DNA of 64,000 nucleotides. It comes from Rhizophagus clarus. Its lineage: Eukaryota > Glomeromycota > Glomeromycetes > Glomerales > Glomeraceae. The translations under genes were made by a program, and so were the position numbers. Below the pieces are notes generated by a model. The model did no database searches. It saw nothing but the letters and a program-made list of their open reading frames with translations, and was not told the origin of the DNA. Each line of letters opens with the position of its first letter. The stretch's first letter is position 1. Below are positions 47,592 to 58,500 of this stretch, in pieces. Location of the stretch: positions 464,501-528,500 of the forward strand of contig BLAL01000044.1 of assembly GCA_015698045.1 (NCBI GenBank). Direction: 5' to 3'.

Positions 47592-48079
47592 ATTATTTTA
47601 AATAAATATAAATATAAATAAATAAATAAATTAATATATCAAGTGATCTTATCTTTCTTTTTTTTTTCATTGAAATTAAAAATAAAATCTTTTTTTTTTT
47701 TTTTTTTTTTTTTTTGCCTTTTCAATGAAATCTTAAAAATATTTTTGGAAGTTTATGTGGGTGTAGATCTTTTATGCGTCATAGAACTTTTGCGGGAATC
47801 GTAAAAAATCGATCTTGGATAAAATTTTACTATACATAGATTCTATATATATATATATTATAGTTTTTAAGTTATAGAAATATCGTATTTGATTTATTTA
47901 TAAAACGTGTAATTTTAATCCCGTTAATCTCCTACTAAATAGTCCAAATATTATCAAAAAAATTCGGGAGAAACCAAAACCGTTTTTTTTTTTTTTTTGA
48001 AAATATAGCAAAAATCACAGGAGAAAAAAGAATGGCAGTTTCACAAACAAGGTTACAGATTAAGATGAGATGAACAATG
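43386..48079. other. Gene desert upstream of the HMG gene
   Basis: About 4.7 kb of A/T tracts (long An-Tn palindromes near 43430 and 44311), short GTGTT repeats at about 46970-47000 and ACCGTTT repeats at about 46720-46750. Open frames here (for example 43844-44047, 46420-46605) are low-complexity Lys/Phe/Tyr artefacts. It may include long regulatory sequence for the HMG gene. Confidence 0.45.
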
Positions 48080-49600
48080 ATTTTATCTTAAAGATATGCT
48101 ACGGTTCAGGTCGCTTTAACATATGACGATCCGAGAAAGTAACTTCTCTTTTTTATGCTCCAATTGCAACATGTTTTATGGAAAGGTGAGTAATATTTCT
48201 TGTTTTTTGACTTCATTTTATTATGCCACGATTCGACTGCCTAGAGTAGCGTGGTGATTTCATTTAACCCGAGAACGCTTCAATTTCTACTCTATTTCTA
48301 ATTATTGAACGAGTGAATAGTGATTTCTGGTTCTGTAACCTGAAAATATGTACAATTCGGTTACTTAGCATTGTGTGGCGATTTTGTGTATTTCGAAAAA
48401 ATAATTTAACGATCTCCTATGTTTTATACTAGAATTGCTAAGTCTTAAGAGCAGGTGAGTAGTGATTCTGGTTCTTTAACATGAAATTATGTCACAATTC
48501 GATTGCTTAGCAATTTGTGGCGGTTTTGTCTACCCCGAGAAAATAATTTAATGTTTTATATGAGCAGGTGTAGTTCTTTAACACGAAATTATGTCATAAT
48601 TCGATTGCTTAGCATTGTGTGGCGATTTTGTCTATTCCGAGAAAATATTTAACGATCTCCTATGTTTATACTTAAATTTAGTTTATTCAAGTGAGTCTCA
48701 TGAGCAGGCGAATAGTGATTCTGGTTCTTTAACCTGAAATTATGTCACAATTCGATTGCTTAGCAATTTGTGGCGATTTCATTTAACCCGAGAAAATAAC
48801 ATGAATGATCTATTTCTTTAGCTTCTATTTTATTATTTTTCAAATTTATAGACAAACGTTTTTGAACAATTGAATAGTAAATTTTGGTTCTATAACCTGA
48901 AATCGGTTGCTTAGTCTATCCCGAAAAAATAATTCAACGCTCTCCTCTTTTTATATTCGAATTGCCACTATATTTTATTGTCCTTTAGAGGGTTGGTGAG
49001 TAGTGATTCCAGTACAAATTGTGCCACAATCCGGTTGCTTAGCATTGAGTGGCGATTTCAGAATATAATGATCTTTTTTTAACTTCATTTATTACTCTAT
49101 TTTATTACTTTTCTAGTTATTGGCAAGACGATTTATGAACAAATGAATACTACTGGTTCTATAACCTGAAAATATTTTCCAATCCGGTTGCTTAGCATTG
49201 TGTGACGATTTTGTCTATCCCGAGGAAATATTTTACCAATTTCCTATGTTTTATATTCGAATTGCTACTATATTTAGTTATCTTATGAACAGGTGAGTGG
49301 TGATTCTGGTTCTTTAACCTGAAATTATGTCACAATTCGATTGCTTAGAATTATGTGGCTATCTTATTTATACCGAGGGAATATCTCCACTTTTTTTACA
49401 TTTTATTTTAAGTTATTTACAATGATTTTTTGTAAGTTTTATGAACGGGTGAGTAATGATTCTGGTTTTTTAACCTAACATTATGCCACAATTCGGTTAC
49501 TTGGCAATTTGTGGTGATTTCATTTTATCCTGAGAAAAATAATTAAAACAATCACTTTCTACTTTATTTTCTAATTTATTTAAAGTTATCTGCAATTGTT
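48080..49600. repeat. Diverged tandem array, about ten units of 112-162 bp with conserved stem-loops
   Basis: Unit starts, marked by GGTGAGTAGTGATTCTGG or variants, fall near 48184, 48313, 48454, 48566, 48706, 48868, 48993, 49142, 49291 and 49448. A partial unit precedes them. Each unit has the order GTGAGTA-like start; GGTTCTTTAACCTGAAATTA (a small GGTT..AACC hairpin); CACAATTCGATTGCTTAGCA-TTTGTGGCGAT (a stem of CCACAA with TTGTGG); a CCCGAGAAAATAATTTAACG-like box; and a TCTCCTATGTTTTATA-like tail. No frame is open across units. In some units the stem changes in a paired way (CCACG/CGTGG, CCACAA/TTGTGG, GCCAC/GTGGC). It looks more like a non-coding RNA or structural repeat family than coding DNA. 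Confidence 0.8.
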
Positions 49601-50216
49601 AAAATCAAATTTTTTTTTTTAAGTTCTTTATTATCGTCCGACTCATCCAGGTCTACGAATGAATTATCATCCTTAAATCTTTGCTGGTAGATCATGATCC
49701 TCCTTCCATTTTTAGAAATTGATTCTCACGCATTCACATTCAAATTCTCGTGATATTTACATTGAATTGTCAATCTTAGGTCGTAAAAATTGTGAACAAA
49801 TTTTTTCACAGTGAATTTGGGAATTCGCTTGCGGTTATAAAGTTCAAATCAAATCATGTGTATTTAGATTACTTCAAAGATGAATGTTTAACTGAAAGAT
49901 TAATTCTTGATTTGTTTTGAATTGGTGGTTCCTTAGATGACCAACGTGATCAACCAACCTAACCCAAGTAAATCATCTCGTGGTTTAGTATCGACTCATG
50001 GTTTAGTATCATTAGATCAAAATATTTTTTTTTTTTAACTATTTCAACCTATAATGGTTCCTGATTAATAATAATAATAAATTTTTAATCATGAAAATTT
50101 AGTATTTTTTTTTTTTTTTTTTTTTTTTTTTATGAACAATATTTATATATATTAGATATAAAATTAGATTTTTTTTTTAAAAAAAAAAAAATAGGTATGC
50201 AGTGTATCCTTCTCTA
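49601..50216. other. Spacer after the tandem array
   Basis: No gene seen. Includes a 30-nt poly-T at about 50107-50136. Confidence 0.45.
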
Positions 50217-50399
50217 CAATATAAATCCTCCTAAAATGCTCTCTTTAATTAAGTCCGTTCTAAAAAAATGCATGCATACTCCTGTTTGGCTAAGGATATG
50301 ATCCGTATATGGATGGTTCGGTTCGCCATCGGTTTTGAACCTAAGGAGTTTACCGTAGAAGATCCGAGAAAAAAAAAAAAAAAAAAAAAAAAAAAGATC
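50217..50399 (+). repeat. Short structured segment with poly-A tail (possible retroposed RNA/SINE-like copy)
   Basis: A GC-richer block of about 150 bp ends in a run of about 26 A's. AGATC precedes (in GAAGATCCGAG) and follows (AAAGATCAATG) the A-run, although the first copy is inside the block. The block contains TGGCTAAGGAT (resembles a pol III A box, 50287) and GGTTCGGTTCGCC (partial B box, 50315). Pairings ACTCC/GGAGT, ATCC/GGAT and GGTTC/GAACC could form a multi-arm fold. It is not a canonical tRNA. Open frames on both strands here are short and end in Lys or Phe runs from the homopolymer. Confidence 0.35.
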
Positions 50400-52077
50400 A
50401 ATGTAGTTTGGCAAGTTTTTTACATCATCATGTATTTTAAACATTTTTTCATCTTAAGATTATCTGCGAAATACCTAATTTATATTGAGCATATTCATAT
50501 TCATATTCATGTCCTTGTTTAGAAGGCTTTTTTATACCAGTAAATTGCTTGTTTTGTGTTTTTTTTTTTCAACTCCATTTCCAGTTTCATCTCCAGTTTC
50601 ATACATCAGAGCAAAAAATAAAAAAAAAAAAAGTCCTTACTAATAATGGAGAGGAATGATATGTACATATATTTCAACATCACTAACATCACTTTTAAGA
50701 ACGCCGTTGTGATATAGAATTAGGTTGAGAAATCGTAGACAAAAATCGCGAATCAAAGAGTACAAATACTCTGAGGTTTCGAAATGATTTCGGTCGGTAC
50801 AATAATGTACGATTAAACATAAGACTGACAAACTGATAAGTTATCCCGAAAGTTCATTACTAAACTCTGACAAGTCATTATTTCTCAACAAACGCTATTC
50901 CAACAAGTCATTAGACAAACTATAAAGATTGAAATTCTTTATATAACGCGTTAATGTTTTACAAAAATTCAAAAAAATTTACTTCACTCATTTTTTATGA
51001 AAGTGCCACATCTACAAGAAATAAATTAAGTGGATACGAACATTCTTTTAGAAAAATGGAAGAAAAGGGAATTATTTATTTGTAATTGAACGACATCATG
51101 ATTATTGACGTCGAAGCAACCGTAAGACACCACCAATGAACACCACTCTTTTAAAAACATCATTCCATTAAAAATTTAAAGATGCAACTTTCTTGTTTTA
51201 AAAAAAAAAAAAAATATACACTTTTTATTTTATTTATTTTATTTTATTTCATTTTTTTATTCCTTATTTTTTTATATTTTTTTTTAAAAAAAAGGATGCA
51301 TATATACATTTTTCTTTCTTTCTTTTTTTTTTTTACCCAGTAAAAAAAAAAAAATTCTTTTGATAAAAAAAAAATCTTCGTTATATATAATATATCAATA
51401 TATATATAAATCTCGATTGATTTAAATATATGACAAAAAAAAAAAAAAAAAAAAATACCCATAATAAAAAAATAAAATAAAATAAAGATAAATCAAATAA
51501 AAAAAAAACCAAATAATAATAATAATAAATAATAATCAATAATTTAAGACAATTTTCCGGGAAATAACCATTAAATACATAATTTTTTTGAGTGGTCATA
51601 ATAATTGATAATATAGTTTTTTTTCTGTAATCATATATAGTCCCTAAAGGTAATTTCATTTCCATATTAAAAGTCCTATATATGAACATAATTATGTATA
51701 TAACACTCTCATAACATATAAAAATTTTGATAAAAATATATAATGTTCGTTGAATGAAGAAATATTTAAGACACCCGTGCCTTAAAAAAAAAAATACTTC
51801 ACGCTCCAAACCCATGAATCACTCCCAAATAAATCGTTATTTTACCCAAAACCTTAATTTCCTGAATCTTGTTAAAATGTATATAATATATGAAAAGTAA
51901 GAAATAAAAAAAACCCCACCAAAAAAAAAAGATAAAAAACAAAAGAATTAACCATGTATATATATATGTATGCTTTGTCAGATTAAAAATAAATGATGAA
52001 AATTAAAATTAAAATAAAATTTCTAATAATTGGATGACTTCTTAATACCGAAAAGTCTTATATTATCTTAAAAACTT
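50400..52077. other. AT-rich spacer downstream of the Zn2Cys6 gene
   Basis: No supported gene. Frames at 51244-51815 are homopolymer artefacts. Presumably holds the 3' UTR and polyadenylation signals of the gene ending at 52078. Confidence 0.45.
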
Positions 52078-55000
52078 TCAGTAATGTTGTATGTTAAATC
52101 CAACATTAACCTCCTTCATTTCAATTGAATTATTATTTATAACATTACCATCAGTATGATTGAAGTAGTTGTTTTCTTCAAATCCATATCCAATAGAAGA
52201 AGGTATACTGCTTTCATTACCACCACCGATCCTTGGCATGACGGCACAATGGCCACTTGAACGTCGAGATAGGACAATTAGGGCATCTTTATTGGACAAA
52301 TATTGTTGATTGTCGCTACCAGTAGCGATGATCTGACCGCCTTCGTTTTCATCTTCTTTCTTCCTCATTCGTCGAGGGATCTTGTTGAAAATTCTCTGAT
52401 GAGTCTCATTTGAGGATAAATGACCATATCCCTCATAAACAATTGAGGAATCATTATCACTCGTATCCATAAACACATACCTTTGTGAAGGATGAATATT
52501 TTGTAATCCACTATTCCTTAGAGTATCATTCATCATATTTGGACCTGAATCACTATCTTGTTCGATGGAATCAAGGGACATTTGATTTGATCTTGAATGA
52601 GTTTTTGTTGATGTGGTTGGGGGAAACATTGACATCGGTGAAGAAACAGGATGAGTTGTTTGTCGCGGTGGTGGTTGATGTTGAGAATAATAATCAGCGG
52701 AAGATGTAACTACCGTTGTAGCTGACAAAGCTGGAGTGGACGTAGTTGAGGCTGTTGTAGGAAGAGGAATGTTCGATGTTATATTATTCATATTATTATA
52801 AGGATTATTAAATCCGCCAACTCCACTGACTCCTCCAACCAAGTTATCCACCCCGATGTCCCAAAATTGGGGTTCATTTGGTGAAATTTCATTTCCCATC
52901 ATGATCGTGGGTGATTGCATTTGCATTGCAAATGGATCAAACATTGGATTCACTGGCACATATTGTTGCATTCCACCACTTTGATTTTGAATGTAAGCGA
53001 AACTTGATGGATGTGGATGAACATTGGTTGAAGAAGAACTAGATTCTCTTTTTGGATCCATCGTTTGCATTGGTTTTGAAGGAGATGACGACGAAATAGA
53101 TTCTGAATATAATTGATTTGATATTGTGGGGGATATTTTAATATGTGATGTTGCAGTTGCTGATTGTATATTTGAAATTTCAATAGTCTCTTCATTAGAA
53201 AATCTATCTTGATTTGACATTAAAACATTTTCGAGAGCTGTGATCATTTGATTCGCCAATTCTGCCATAATATTATTTTGTTCATAAAATCGACAAATTC
53301 TTATAGTCTTTATGATATTTCTGAATGCATTTATTGCCAAACCACGTTGTGGTGAAGTAAGGTTAATAACATGAACTTTGGCGGCCTTTCCCAAACTATA
53401 AAACATTATCGGGAATGTTATGCATACGTGAACATTATTAAGAGCTTCAACTATTAAAAAAAAATAAATAATTAAATAATTAAAAGACAATAATCAATAG
53501 AAAATATACAACATAAGATAATCTGTTCTGTAACTTACCGCCGATATGAGTTATGACATTAGCAGCGCTAGTACAAATATTAAGTGATTTGACATAAGTT
53601 TTTGATGTACGAACATTGGGTGAACGAGAATAATTATGTGATGCAATATAAGGATAATGAAGCATTAAAAATAAAGTTTGATGATGCATATGTAAAGAAG
53701 CAATCTGTCCAGGAAGTGGCATATGTTGTGGCGAAGGAGTATACTGTAAAAATGGCGGTAACTCTTTAAGCCAATTTGACAGTGAAATTTCAAAATTATG
53801 AACCATGGAATGATGATTCCAAGACGCTGGCATACCAGTACATGAAGTAGATTGTAAATGTTCAATAATTTGTCCGATAATTCTTGCTAACTTTATAAAA
53901 TTAATGAAAATATTAATCTGTTGTGCATATGTTGAACTATAATTTGGAGAAGAATTTTGTTGATGAGAATTTGATTGTGATTGATCATCATTATCTTGAT
54001 CATCTACTTCATCCAGTGAAGGGAATTCAATATCACACATCTTATCATTTATTGTTAATGGATCTCCATTAGCAAGACTATTGAGCCTGTCAGTAATAAA
54101 ACACCCCCACCAAATCAATTTCTTTGTCTGACGACCTTTTCCTCGATAAACAGCACCGTTCCTACGATTTAATCCCATGCTTTGTGCCATCCTGATGGCC
54201 ATTGATGAATAGGTTTGTGGTCTGTAAGAAGATGGTTTACCTTGATCAACCATACATAATAAAATCAATGCTTGTACAGTTGATAATCTTGGTACATCAG
54301 TAAAATAATCCAGTAAACCTTTTTAAATAAAAAAAAAAAAACAGAAAGAAATAAAGAAAAATGGTAAACATTATTAATCGTTATGGTCAGATCGAAAAAA
54401 AACAAAAATTTGAACCAAAAAAAAAAAATTAAACAACAAAAACTCACTTCTAGCACGATCATAAAACACTGAAGAATTATTAGAATCTTGAAGATTTGGA
54501 GGATATATTGCTCCAATAGCATAAATAGCATTAAGCAATAATGGGGAAGGATGATCTGATATGTTCGGGCTAGACATCATTTTAAATAATTGTCCACGAT
54601 TAATTATAGGGAAATAAGGGTGAAAATGATTAAAATATTTTTCCAATAATTGTCTTGAAACTTCGGAAGGAGGATTTTGTAATGTTGGAGTTGAGGAAGG
54701 TATAGGAGGATCAACGTAAGAACCACCTTGATGTTGATTATTTGGTATAAGAAATGACAAAGTGCTACTTTGCAAACTATTTGAAGAATTTGGAGAGACC
54801 AAATTATTAAGGAGTATATCCTCATCATCACTACCAAGATCATCACTAAATCCTGGTATTAAATTTGGGGATTGATCAGAAGAATAATTTGCATCAGCTG
54901 GTGGTGTCGTAGGAATAAATAAATGAGAAGAAGACTGTGTGGCGGGTGCGATAACATTCATCGGGGAATATTGACGTATTTTAAAGGTTGAAAACCTTTG

Positions 55001-55198
55001 TCTTTGGCTTGACTCTTCAATAGCATTATCTCTCTCTTTTTTTATCTCCTTATTATTTTCGTTAATATTATCTTTATTAACAAGATTTACCAAAAGTGAT
55101 TCTATGGTATGCAATCTGTCTTCGATCAAAGCAACAAACCCTTTCGGAGGACCTCGTGGTCTTTTTGTTGACGCATCACTAAACGTGCATTGATAAGC

Positions 55199-55230
<32 letters not shown>

Positions 55231-55587
55231 AAATAAAGTTAAATAAGGTTAGAAATTAATTAGATAATTCTTGGCGTGTGAAATTGGATATGTACGCGTT
55301 TAAAACAAGTAAAATATTTATCGCGTGACGTCGAAATGATTGGCACAAAAAAAATAACAAAGGTACGAAGAATAAACAATACGAATTAGGCAACTCTATA
55401 ATATGTATGACAAATAATAATAATAAGATTCCAAACCTCCGCGTGTACAATTTGCACATGGAGAAGCTCCATCACATTTAACCTTTCTTCTACGACACGT
55501 ATCACAAGCCGTAGTAATCTTTACACGTTTGTTTTCATGAGATTCTGATTCGTCAACAATCATGTCGTCCAAAATAAACAAACTCAT
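52078..55587 (-). CDS. Zn2Cys6 fungal transcription factor (4 exons)
   Basis: Minus-strand exons 55437-55587, 54448-55197, 53539-54318 and 52078-53450 join in frame to 1017 residues. The zinc cluster is complete only after splicing intron 1: C28, C31, C38, C44, C47 and C54 fit CX2CX6CX5CX2CX6C (CDTCRRRKVKCDGASPCANC, then TRGAYQC). A linker (RPRGPPKGF) and a short helix (IEDRLHTIESLLVNLV), likely for dimerisation, follow. A Fungal_trans middle-homology domain spans roughly residues 190-480 (YFNHFHPYFPIINRGQLFKM, LLLNAIYAIGAIYPP, SLLDYFTDVPRLSTVQALIL, SYSSMAIRMAQSMGLNRR-like text, LIWWGCFITDRLNSLANGDP). The C-terminal ~400 residues are Ser/Asn/Thr/Pro-rich and probably hold an activation region. 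Proteins of this fungal-specific class bind CGG-type half sites as dimers and often control metabolism. The target pathway is unknown and no metabolic cluster lies nearby. Confidence 0.93.
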
Positions 55588-58500
55588 CTTTTAAATAAGA
55601 AAGTATTTCGACTGATAGATCTTTTTTTGGTGAGATTAAAAGGTTAATTTTTCACTTGAGAAATTTCTATAATATAATGGGGGATAAAGAAAATTCTTTT
55701 TTAGGAAATAAAAAATAAAAATGATGCTTTTTGTTATCTATATCAGTAATGCAAAAGAAAAATATAAAAAAAAAAAATTAAATGAACTATTTGACAAATG
55801 AAATATATAACAAAAAAAAAGAAGAAAAATAAAAATAAAAAAAATAATAGAAGAAAAAAAAATATGTATATGACAAAAAGAGAAACAAATGATTAAATGG
55901 ATAAAATTGCAATTATGTATTTATAAATGAAAGGATGATAAAGAGGATATAAAAAAGTGTGTAAAAAAGATTTTTTTTTTTTTGTTTTTTTTTTTTCTGT
56001 CGATAACAATTAATAACCTTTTTTTTTTTTTTTTTGTTTTTGATTAAGATCGAATAACGCCTTCTTGTCTTTTTTTTTTTTTCTTGATAATAAAAAGAAG
56101 TTAGCGAAACATTCAATGTGCAACTTCCCTTCCCAAAAAAAAAAAAAAAAAATAAAAAAAAAAAATAAAAAATAAAATAAAAATAAAAAATAAAAAATAA
56201 AACTTAGAATTTTTTTGATGATTATTGTTTTAATTCCTAATTAAAAGGTGTGATCATTATTTACTTATTTTGTAAGGCACCGCAGTAATTTTTTTATTTG
56301 TTTTTTAAAAAATATTAGGTCGTTAAAATAATATTCAAATCTTTTCTTTTCTTCTTTTGAAATGAATAAATTTGATTAAAATTTCATCAAGCGGGAAACC
56401 GATTAAATCAATTTTTTTCGATTCGATGTAGGAATAATAAAAAGGCGTTATGCTATTAGGGTGACGTAAGTTAAAAAGAGTAATCGACTTTTTCAATGTA
56501 TATAATAATGAGCCGTGGTATTTAAGAGTGAAAGTAAGAGTACAAATAATATAAAAATATTAAAGATTATTACACACTTTTAAACGACGTTAAAAGAGCT
56601 TAACGGTCATGGACAATAATAGGAGAAATAAAAAGAAGAGGAGCCCCGTTGAAGTAATCGTACACGGCCACTTTTTTTTCAAGAAAAAAATGGGAGAATA
56701 ATGGAAAAAAAGAAAAGAAAAAAAGCGATTCAAATTTATGGCAATATTTATAAACGAAAATAACGTCAAGTCGTACCAAAAGTTGTTTTTAGGAAATAAA
56801 TTTAGGAGCTCAAGTCCTTTTACTGGTATTAATGATAAACAATCGATTGCCTTTAAATGCAAATGTGTAATTTATTGTGCATTAATTAGTGATCTGCAAC
56901 ATAAGTTTTGGATGGGATATTTTATTATTTTTAAAAGAAAAATATAAATTCTTAATGAGTTATATAATAAAAAATTTTTCTTATTCATCCAATAAAATTT
57001 TATTTGGTTTTTAATGTTTACTAACGAAAATTCTTTTTTTATATTTTTTGAGTGAGAACTCTCGGTTATTTGCGAATGAATACTCAGGATTGATGAAAAT
57101 ATAAATAATTAACTGCACAGTAAAATGCGTTATGATTTCAAACGTAGTTAATGTAGTAGTTAAAAAAAACCATAGTATATATAAATACTAAGCTTTTTCT
57201 TGACTTTGTGAAACTTTTTTTTGACTATTTTTTTTTTTTAGACTATACTATATAGATAAAAAAAAAAAAGAGTTCTGAGTTCTGAGAACGATTCTCTTAA
57301 TAGACAAAGAGTACTATAAAAAATAAAATAAAATAAAATAAAAAAAAAAAAAAAAAATAAAATAAAATAAATATTTTTTTTTAAAAAAAACAAAGAATAA
57401 AAGTTACATCAATGTTTTCTATTTCTCAAACAATCTTGACCACATGGCATGATGTGGTATATTTGTTTTACATTTTGTTTGTCATGAAATTTTTCGTAAA
57501 TCTGTATGTTTTAGCGTTTCTCATTGATTTATACTAATAATTGGAGGAATCCATGCTGAGAACTTAAGAAGTATATAAATATATAATATAAATATCTTTG
57601 AACGTATATTTCATTTGTGACACTGGACCTCATGTCCCTTCCTTTATATTCCACAAGTTACTAATTAAGGTAAGAATTAATTAGTACTAGTACAAATCTT
57701 TATGATGATTGTTACATCTGATTTTATTTGCACCTCTTAGAAGTTGTACGCTTATTCACATCATTTATCATCACACCCAAACTTTAAAATTTTTTTTAAA
57801 TGCCAGTTATATGAGGTATATGATTGAATAAACTCCTATTCAAATAAAATAAGGGTTAGACAAAAAGAACCGTGTTTTATGATTTATCACATATTCCCAT
57901 ATTCACAAGGTATATATATATATATTTATATGTAATAAAAAAAAAAAAAAAAAAATTTTTTTTTTTTCTCAAAAAAAAAAATTTAATTATTTCGTAGGAG
58001 CGGGTAAAAAATGATATCCATTTTCAAATCAACAGGATCAGGGAAAATTTTGGTCCTTTTTGTACTTTTTAATGATAAGTGAATCTTTTTGTCTTTTTTA
58101 CCCTGGGTTTCTTTTTTTTTTAAACAAAGAAAATCAAGGGGAAAGGAAAGTTCAGATCTAATCTATCCAATAAAATTTAAATATGATGGCTTCACAATGA
58201 AATAATGATTGGTTTTTTTCAATGAAAAACGTGTTTTTTGATTTAATACCGTTAGATTCATTTTATTAATGATATCATTCTGTTTATCATCACCTACAGG
58301 AAATTTTTCGTTTTTTTTTCTTTGTGCATTTGTTTTCCTTGTAAAACTACAGAAAAAGGACAAAAAAGAACAAAGAACAATCATAAGATAAATCATGATT
58401 GGCACAAGTTGAAAACTTTAAAAATTTATGAATACAAAAAAAAAAATCATGTAAGAAAGTCTTCTCTGGTTTTAAACAGGATAACAAGGTAACAAGAGAT

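Noticed and set aside
48080..49600. CRISPR-like array
   Set aside because: Units are long and diverged throughout, with no short identical repeats separated by unique spacers, and the host is eukaryotic.
50279..50351. tRNA gene
   Set aside because: A- and B-box-like words and several stems are present, but there is no 7-bp acceptor stem, standard anticodon arm or T-loop.
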